Below the pieces are notes generated by a model that saw nothing but the letters and a program-made list of their open reading frames with translations, did no database searches and was not told where the DNA came from. From positions 25,732,556-25,796,555 of the forward strand of contig NC_053402.1 in assembly GCF_016859285.1 (NCBI RefSeq): a stretch of DNA of 64,000 nucleotides. The letters are read 5' to 3'. Each line of letters starts with the position of its first letter. The first letter of the stretch is position 1. The position numbers were made by a program, and so were the translations under genes. This document shows, piece by piece, positions 37,053-47,300 of this stretch. This stretch comes from Xiphias gladius (Eukaryota; Chordata; Actinopteri; Istiophoriformes; Xiphiidae).

Positions 37053-39719
37053 ACACTGAACTTTCACATTTGAATCTCTCAGATACCTTGGGATGTTGTC
37101 TGGGATTAATCCCTGGACGGACAGAAAGCTATCTGCAATATTCATCAGTCTTTTCCAGGTTTAATCTCTAGTTTGTCCCTCTTTTCTTCCCAGCATCCTC
37201 AGCAGCCTGCGGCTCTGATTCCCAGAGCTCAGCTGGACCTGAAAGATGGAAACAGGCTGATGGGAAATGGAGTTTCTGAGGAGGGAACAATTCTGCAGGG
37301 CATGAACTGTAGACACAGTATAGCCGAAGACGTGAGTCAAGAAAGTATAATGACGTCCTCCAGGACATGGGGCGTTTTGAGAAACCTGACCTGAACTTAA
37401 AATTCCTCCTTTGTGTGTTTCAGACGTTTGCTCCAGGCCTCAGGAGGAACGTCTCTGACCTCACTGAGGTGTCCAACAGAAGACATTCCCCCGACAGTCC
37501 ACAGGTAGACACACCTGTCTCAAACCTGTCTCAAACCTGTCTCACTGCTTCATTCGGTATCACCTTGTGATGTCATCCTCTTCTTCCTCATTAAGCTCTC
37601 TCACAGGCACACACTGAAGAGGAATCTGTCCAATCGGAGCACATTCTCCCAAAAGCTTCATGTAGGTCCTGGGCCCTGATTGGCTGCTGATGTTGCTGGG
37701 TGTCTCTTGGGTTGCCTCTGTCAAAAATTAGACGAGGTTTCCATGGCGACAGTGTCAGATATTCTGCAGCTGTCATGGAAACGCGTGTTTCCGCAGACCT
37801 GGTTCTACTAATTTTCGTTCTAACACACAGAGATGAACTAACTAACGTTTGATTTCATGTCTAAAACACCAAGTCGTTACCTGAAGGGAACTCTTTGGGC
37901 GGTTCAGACAGACAGCGCCACCCGCTGTGTCTCCTCAGTACTACTGCTTAGTACTGTTGTACTGTCTCATCAGGATGTTTCAAGACATTTTTTAGATTTT
38001 CCTGAAGGATGCTGTCCAAGATTTGGAGACAGATATCAGAGATTCATGACAGAGTATCTTGAAATGTCCCGATGTGGCTGTAATGAACTCTATAAAGACC
38101 TATTGGGGGCGCTAGCAGTACATCACACTTTGAATATTCCCCAAAAGTTGGCCAGTGTTTTCCCACTAACCCTTCTAATCATAAATCCATAATCATTCAT
38201 CATGTGTATCAACAGTTCTGAAACTCTGGTCGGGTTCTGCTGATGGTTCTGCTGATGGTTCTCAGGGTGACGCTGAAGAACTAACTGCTCTCCTGTTTGT
38301 CCACTGAAGAATTTGTTTGTTACTCACTGATCAGATTTTGAGGTGGAGTGTTTCCAGTCATGCTAGCAGCTCTCAGGTCCACTGCTTCGGACCAGACTGA
38401 ATGGATTGCCATGAAACTTAGTTTAAACATTCACCAGAAGGTCAGACCTTCACTTATCCTGCAAAGCATCTCCGCATCTAGAGATTCACATTTGTGGATG
38501 TTAGCATTTGGCTTAAAGCACCACTGTTTTTAGGTGCAGCCTCACAAAGCTGCTAGCATGGCTGTGGACCCTTGGTTTTTGTTTTAAATGACGGTCTAAC
38601 CCTTAAAGCCAAAAAATGCTTCAGAATAAGCTGAACAGATGAGTTCAGGGATCCTCCAACAAACCAACATAAAGACCACAGACTGGATCGGATCTGGTGC
38701 CAGCTGTGATCCTCTCTACAGTGCACACATGATCAATATGAACAAAGTGGACTCTGTTATTGTAATAGCCGAATCTTTAACATCCTGAAAGTTGTGCAAT
38801 TTACACTGAAGTGTCCGTAAAAATGACCATTTTCTGATGTTAATGTAACCCTCTGAGGAATCCACCCAGAGACCCCTGTGGGTCCTCAGACCGCATATTG
38901 ACTATGTCTACATCTCAGATCGTGGTCTTTGTGTAAGGACACAAAATCATTTCAAATCTTGCATAACAAGAAATCTTTATGAGTAATCTGCACTTTAAGC
39001 AAATCTGAAATTACGATTCTTTAAAGAGTCAAGTAGGATCTTGGATTCCCTAAGGAGGTTCCTAGGGATCTAGGAATCCTTTGAAGAAACTAGGGGACCT
39101 TGAAGGATCTCTAGAGGAGGTTCTTTTGGAGGCTTTAGGGGTCCTTGAGGATATTTCTGAGGTCCTTGAAGAGCTTGTATATTGTTGTCCTTGAGCTGTT
39201 CCTACGGGGCTTGAGGAGGATCTGTGGACCATGGTTTTAGGGTTCCATGTGGAGGATCCTGGTGTGAAGGATATATGGCTCCTTAAGGAGTTTGTGGGGT
39301 ACCTGATGGGGATGAGGAGGTTCTTAAATCATTGAAGTGGCCCTTGAAAAGGATCTAGGAGATTCTAGGGATACTAGAGAAGAATTAGAAGGCTTTCAGG
39401 AGTTTCCAGGGATCCATGATAAGAATGGTTGGGTTTAGAGTACCTTATAGGGGTCCTAGTGATTTGGGGAGTATTTGGGGTCATTGAGGGGGTTCTAGCA
39501 GTCCTTGAGGAAGATTCAGGGGTCTTAGAGGAGGTTCAAGTGGTACCTAATGGTGTTCTAGATGTTTGAGAGGAGGGGCTACAGGAGGTTGTAGGGATCC
39601 TAGAAGAGATGGTTGGGTCTTTCTAGAGGTTTTAGTGAAGTTGTTAAAGGATCTTGTGTTTCTACAGTGATGGATAAAACAAACCAGCTTACAGGTAGAT
39701 TTTATTTACAGTGTTAGAA

Positions 39720-39813
<94 letters not shown>

Positions 39814-42800
39814 ACTTCCATGTTTACAGGAGAGTCACATTTCAAAGCTGGCCTTCAAGTTTAAAGAAACCTGAAGAGTCACCTGTCTGTCTGATTACCT
39901 GTCTGTGTGTCTCCAGGGCCATCAACTGGAGAAAGCAGGAATAATCAATAAGACCAAAGTAGCCGATAACGGCAAAAAGATCAGGTGAGAACCAAAAACT
40001 CTCTTTCAGCCTCACTTTGTGTTTGATGTCTTCACACTGTAGATTTTTTTTCCTGATGTAAAAGTTTTGTAGTTGGAAGCAGATTTTGACACATTTTTTG
40101 TCTGTCTTGTTGTTGGACAGAAAAAACTGGAGTCAGTCCTGGACCGTCCTGCATGGTGGGATCCTCACCTTCCACAAAGACCCCAAATCTGCGCCAACTG
40201 GGAACAATGTGAGAACCAGTTAAACATACTGGAAAAATTGCTGGGTTACTATCAGCTCAGTCACTTTATAAGTTCCAGAAACTTATTGAAAAAAATATTT
40301 CAACAAATAATAAAAAAAATTTGTAAAAGTTATTCTGATTATTTCAATAAGAAAGAAGTTTGCAAATGAAACCAATCAGCGCAAACAAGTAATCCAGTTC
40401 AGACCAGCTGATAGGAATCTATAGCTGAGGCAAACACCAAGAACCAGAATCAAACTGTTTCATAGATCCGATTCAAAGCTACAATGATCCGGTCGATTTC
40501 AGTGTGGTTTGAGGTCCACATTTTTCAAAACAAGGTCCGACTTCCAGCAGGAATAAAGTGACAGTTTTAGTCACAGTAGCAGCGATGAGTTAGGGAGGGA
40601 CACATGGATCTGTCAGTCCTCCACTCCACTCCGGGCTGAATTCTCTCAACAACTGCTGGATGGACTCTGATGAAACGTGGTTCAGACATTCATGCTCCCA
40701 TCAGGATGAACTGGAATAACTCTGCTCATCCTCTGACTTTACCTCTAGCGCCGTCTCCAGACAACATTTTAATTTGTCTAATAGTTTGTTTTTGACCAAA
40801 TACCTGCAGAGCTAATGAGGTTCCCATCAGCCCAAATGGACCCTGTGTACTGCTAAACATCAACATATTAGCATGCTGATGCTACCATTTAGCTCAAAGC
40901 AACACTGTGTCCAAGCAGCCAGCATGTCTGCAGACTGTTGTTTGCATTTTTATTGTAAATCAGCTTTATTGGAAGGAAGGAGTTTGACTCTAGTTCCTGG
41001 TGGCTCTTGTGGTACTAACACTCAGCTCCGAGAACAGTTTTCAGGCAGACAGATAGAACTATATACTATAGTTTACATACAAGCAGGTGAAACAATACAT
41101 AAATAGTATTCTGTAAGTGCTATGCGAAGGCAACTGGACTTGCTTGAAGTTCTTGAAAACTTTTCGCTTTTTCTTCTTCTTCTTGAAGAAGCCTTTCTGA
41201 TGAGAGGCGATGATGACTTTATGTTTTTCAGAGTAAAGCGTCACAGATCATTCCAGAGTACACCGTCGACCTGAGAGGATCTTCTGTTGGCTGGGCCTCC
41301 AAAGACAAATCCTCTAAGAAGAATGTTCTAGAGGTACGGGTTAGTTACCACGGTTACAGTCTGTTCTACAGGTGCAGTGTCTCTGTTACCATGGCTACAG
41401 TCCGTAAAGACAAGCAACGCTCTCATTATGTGCTTCATCACTGTCAAAATGGCTGCTGTGGTTACAGGAGTCCACTGTGGTGAAGCTGCATCTCTCTGAC
41501 AGTGAGGCGGTTGCCATGGTTACTCCAGCATCATGCTGGTGCAGTGCCGTGTTGTTTCTGGCTCTAGTATTGCGTGTGCGTGACCGTGGTGTTTTGTGTT
41601 CGTTTGTGCAGCTGAAGACTCGTCAGGGCTGCGAGTACCTGATGCAGTACGACACCGAGAGCATCATCGGCGACTGGCTCAAAGTGATCCAGGACACCGT
41701 CAGACAGCTGGTAACAAACACAACCACACTCACTTCATTACTTATCAGGATGCTCATAAGAATTAGAAACATTTGTGTAAAGTACTTTGCAGATAAGTAA
41801 TAACATTGACCCTGAACAGACCTGGGGTCAGGATAACTGTTGCCAAAAGGAGTTAAATTCATTTGAACTCTTTCAGGAACACGAGCATCTGACAGAGGAC
41901 GAGGACGAGGCTGCTTCAGACAAAGAGGACAAAGACAGGAAAAGGACGTGTAAGTCTTCATATTTTGTTTACAAAACAATCTCAACTCAAGGTCCACTTG
42001 CTCGTTCGACCCTATGCCAAGATCCTCATCAGCAGGTTGAGTTTGCTCAGTTGCAAGTGATTTGTGACTGTTCAAATTTTGCATGATTCTGAGCAACTTC
42101 AGGTCTTTTCATTAGAGCTGAAACGATTAGTCGATTAATCAAATAGTTGATCAAGAGAAAAATAACTGGCAAGTAACTGAATAATTGTTTCAGTCATCTT
42201 TCAAGCAACAATAGTGAAACAATATTCTCTGATTTCAGCTTCTCACATGAGAGGATTTGCTGCTTTTCTTGTTCATACATCTCAGGAAACTGAAAAAAAC
42301 AACAACATCTGAGAGCTTTCAACTCTGCCAAGTTGTAATTGACATTTTTTTGACAATTTTTTGACATTTCATAGACCAAAAAAATAATCAGCAGATTCAT
42401 CGATAATGAAAATAGTTGTTAGTTGCAGCAGAGGTGCATGTCAGGCACAGAGAGTGGGCCGGTAAAATCTTTAAAAGCTTAATGGATTTTTGTGACTGAT
42501 GCAACGGCTGCTCCCGGTGGCCAGTCCCACTACGGATGAGAACCATGGACCGTACGTAAAAACGGAAAAGGAGGTGTGATGAGTGTGGGGGCGGGGCCGT
42601 GGGGTGACATTACTTTCTGATTTGTTGAGCGAGTATCTTGATGGCATCAGCTGGAAGGAACGCCAGGCTGCAGCACAGAAAAATGAACTCGCTTGACATT
42701 CTTATGCATGAAACTTCCAATCAGATTTATTGACTCATTAATCGAAGGTGCTGGAATGACGTTCTGGATCGTTCCGGCCCACTTTAACCCCAGGTATAAA

Positions 42801-44320
42801 AATGTTATCGAGTGAATTATCTTGTATTTTAATATTCTTTTTTAATGACTTTGACTCTGCTCAGCAGCTTGTTGATGTCTTCTCTCCTGTTTTCTCTCAG
42901 TAGAATCATCCTGGTGTCTGTTTTACTGTAAACTGAGCTGAACCGCAAACACTAACAGATTCAGGCAGAGAAACATTAACAGTTACTCTGCCTTCAAACA
43001 AAACGGTAGTGAAAATTGGGAACAAATCCATTGAGGCTGTGTAAAAAGGCTGTTCAACAGCCGCAATGGTGCACTTTCATTCATACTGTGACACCTATAC
43101 TTGGTTCCGGGCGATTTTGCGAGCAGCTGCCTTGCGGGGAAATGATGACTTCCTGTTAGCATTTTGTGAATGAAGGAAGCATGAACCTTCAGATGTGTAG
43201 TTGAAGCTTAAAATTACGACCAAAATGTCACTTAAACACAACTATTTACAGACAACTGCAGTTTAAACAGGAAAGGGACCCTGGCTGATTATTTACCCTT
43301 TACTTCAAAATAAAAGCCTCTATGAATGTAGTTCAATGAAATGATGTTTTCCTTCTTAACACTGTGGATCCCGGAAGCCGGATCCCTCCTCTGTTGCTCC
43401 TTCTCAGGTTTCTTCCATTTTTTCCCTGGTTGTGTTAATTGGAAAGTTTTTCTTTATCCAATCATATTCCGTACAGATTGCAAAGACCTTCAGGGCAAAT
43501 TTGACTTGTAATAATATGTTGTTTCAATTAGCTGGTATTTGATACGTTCTTATTCATATTAGTGGTAAATTATGTGTGTGTGTTTTTAGTAACCACTATT
43601 AAGAGCTAAGTCCAAACAACTTTGACTTGACTTTGCTTCTGGTCACGCTAAGACCTCAGATCTTTTCTTCTTCTCTGTTTTAGCGACCAGGACTTCATCG
43701 GGAGCAGACTCTGAACAGAGACGAGTTCGGACCAAACTGAGACGGTTCCTCCAGCGGAGGCCGACACTGCAGAGCATTAAAGAGAAAGGATACATCAGAG
43801 GTGAAAAACCAAAACAACCCTCCAGTGCAAGTCTGTGAACAGGCTGTAATTAAATAGAAACAAAAAATCCTCAATGAAAGGTCTGATCAATCATAGCGGA
43901 TCACACAAGCAACTGGTATCATCAGACACAAAGTATAAAGGCAGTTTGTTAAGAAAATACATGCATTATAATGTATAATTACGTGGTCCATTATGTGGAA
44001 ACAAACATCTAGAGAAAAGGAAAAGTTTAATTTGTATGGTGGCTGAGAAAGTCCAATGCACGGCAAATATAAATGCTATACATGAGATGTTCTATTTAAA
44101 AGTACTGGATATATTTTGTGCATAATCTTAACTCTGAGTGAAACATTCAAACCAAGACTCCATGCTTTTTATGGATCACTTCTTTGGAAATTTCTCTCAT
44201 CTAGATAACGTCTTCGGCTGTCACCTGGACACACTCTGTCACAGAGAAAACACAACCATTCCCAAATTTGTGGAGAAGTGCATCAGAGCTGTGGAGAGGA
44301 GAGGTAAACACACACATATA

Positions 44321-44359
<39 letters not shown>

Positions 44360-47300
44360 TTTTACAGTAATATATTTAGTACTATTTTCAAATACCCTCC
44401 AACAATATAGAAGCAAATGTGTTCCAGTTTGATGCAAAATGTGTGTTATGGTTCACCATTAAAATTAGACCTTCCCTCACATGTCAGATATTTGACAGAT
44501 GTTAGCTGAATGTAAAAAAAACAACAATAGTAATAAATAGTTACTAATGGTCATAAGATTCTTTGCTTTCCAGAACAGTTTCAATACCGTTACGTTCATT
44601 TCATATTTTCATTATTTCATCGCTGTCAAACTCAAAGACATGGTTGATGTAGGAGTCATAGTTACAGATGGTCCAGGCAATGACCACTTACATTTATACC
44701 TCACCCACCATATTAATCACGGGAATTCAATCTACATTCTCCATATATAGTATAAAAGGACCCCAGATGTTTGCACAGAAGAGTCATTTGATAATGTGAG
44801 TCATCCTCTTCAGACGAAGAGTTTTGGACAGCGTTTAATCCAGTGAATGAACTTTGGTTTGCTGGTCTTATTCCAAGAGAGTGAGATTTACAACTCTTGC
44901 AAGTAAACAAACAGATAATCCAAATAAACAAAGATTTAAGTCAGAAATATCTTCCCTATGTGTATGATGTTTATTTGGGTGTAAACCTAGTATGAAAAAC
45001 GTACACTTTCCAGAGCTTGTTTAATCTCCCTCCAAAACTCTCTCGCAACCAAACACAGTGAGAAAAGGTCCCTCTCTCCTGGCCACACCTAAAACAAAAA
45101 AAACAAACAATCAATCCAGATAAACACACAGGAGACTGATGTGTTTGGTTTTTTAAAAATGTGTTTGTGTTCGTTCAGGTCTGGATGTGGATGGGATCTA
45201 CAGAGTGAGTGGAAACCTGGCTGTGATCCAGAAGCTACGACATAAAGCTGATCATGGTAACAAACAGCTCATTCCTGAAATAACCACAACAAACCATGAC
45301 AAATATGGAAAATTAAATCTTTTTGAGGATAATAAAGAGAAACTGTTGATATTATTAGTGCCGTGTCCCATGTAGGTAAAAAATTAAACATTTACCTCTC
45401 ACATGAGAGAAATTAACTAAAAGAAGGTTTGAGTTGTAGTTATGCATCTAAAGCATATGTGAAGCATGAGCCAATATGTGGCCTGTGTAGACAGCTGCAC
45501 TGGTAAAAATGGAAGTGTATCACATCCATCAGAAGCATGCACAAAGCAGGTTTCTGAACTTTATATTGGTACATGTGAAGATGTGACTGAGTGTACAGAA
45601 AGCTTCTTAATATCTAACTGGCATATTCTGCTGTCTTTTGGACTAAACAGTTTGCTCTTTCAGACTGTGTTTCTGGTTTTGTTAGGGCATTAAACTCAGT
45701 TCACACCATTAGGAGGCATTTTAACATCATTCAGCACTCAGAGCTGTAAACCCAGGATATCTTATAACCTCGCTCTACGCTGAGAAAACATCTGAATGCT
45801 TTGACTGGTGTTACATGTTTGTAGGACGTCTTAAATTCAACCCACATTCAAGGGCCCACTTTGTTAAATGGATAAAAACTGTAAAAGTTTCTCTCTACAG
45901 TGGTCATTACTAATGGTGACTCACCCACATAGTTTAATTTAGAATGCGGAAACTAGACAGGACTACAGCCAGAATAGCAGATTTTGGTATCAGTAGTATC
46001 AGGTTAAGAAGCAAGGAACATAAAAACTGTTAAAGCCTTAGTTTTAGTTTGTTTAGTCAATGTTCAATAGTACATTTCCTATTAATTAACTCTGAATAAA
46101 TGTGAGTATGTAGTGTGGTCCAGGGTAACTTAGTCTTTAAGTTAGTACACAGTAGGACAACTGCAAAAATGTAAAATTTTGCCTAAAGCCAAACACAGTT
46201 CAACATATGAACGATACGTTTTCTAATTATAAATGAATAATCAGTTAAAATCAACTTTTGTTTAAATGGAGTAATTCCCTCAAGGAGATTCATGTTTTTA
46301 CTATAATTAGTCCAAATTACATAGTTCAACATCCTCGAAAATGATTGTGAATTTATCGAATCTTAAAATGAATCGTTAACCTAAACTGTCAATTTGTATG
46401 CAGATGATGTCCTGCTATATTTTGTTGATGTAATTACACTATATTCAGAGAGAAGCTGCTGCAGATGAATAGTTTATACATACTGGAGCTTTTTAAATAT
46501 TTTTGTTCTTCTGTCATCCCTGCAGAGGACCAGTTGGACCTGGAGGACGGACAGTGGGAGGAGATCCATGTGATCACTGGAGCTCTGAAGCTTTTCCTGC
46601 GGGAGCTTCCAGAGCCGCTGTTTCCCTTCAGCTGCTTTGACAAGTTCATCGCTGCCATCCGTTAGTGCAAAAAAGACTTCAAATTCTGACCGGGACTTTA
46701 ACTTGTTGTAGTTTGGTAGCAATCATTCACAAATATATCTGTCCCTCTATATAAGTTACTATATAAATGTAAGAACTTTTAACCTGGCACAGCTGAAATA
46801 CATAAGACTAGTTCTGTATTTACTCCAAGTTTTAAGTCTAAAATAAGTCAACAGAGAATAGATTCATCACAGTCAAACAGTTAGATTAGGTGACTCCTTG
46901 CATCTCAAAACTGAAACGTAAATAGTTTCTTAAAGCTGTGTTTTAGATCTAACCACTTTCTCTCTGTACGTGTATTCACAAACTGATTCTGGTGGATAGT
47001 TCAGGAGAAATTTAATAATGTTTTTAGAGCAACTGCCATGTTCTTCCACTTTCGTATTCAGAGCCTGACAAGTTGTGTGTCATCCAGTCAGGTCTAGGGA
47101 GTCTTCACAGGTCCAAAATTTAGAACCCTATCCAAAAAGGATGCATTAAAAAAATTCCTGGACCCAACATGGACAAATAAATTAAAAAGAAATTAATAGA
47201 CCCAACCTGAAAAGAACCAGAGGACAGTTAGACCTGATCCAAAATACACACCGATTTTACGGTCTGCTGGAAATTATGTTATTAAAATAGATTAATTATG

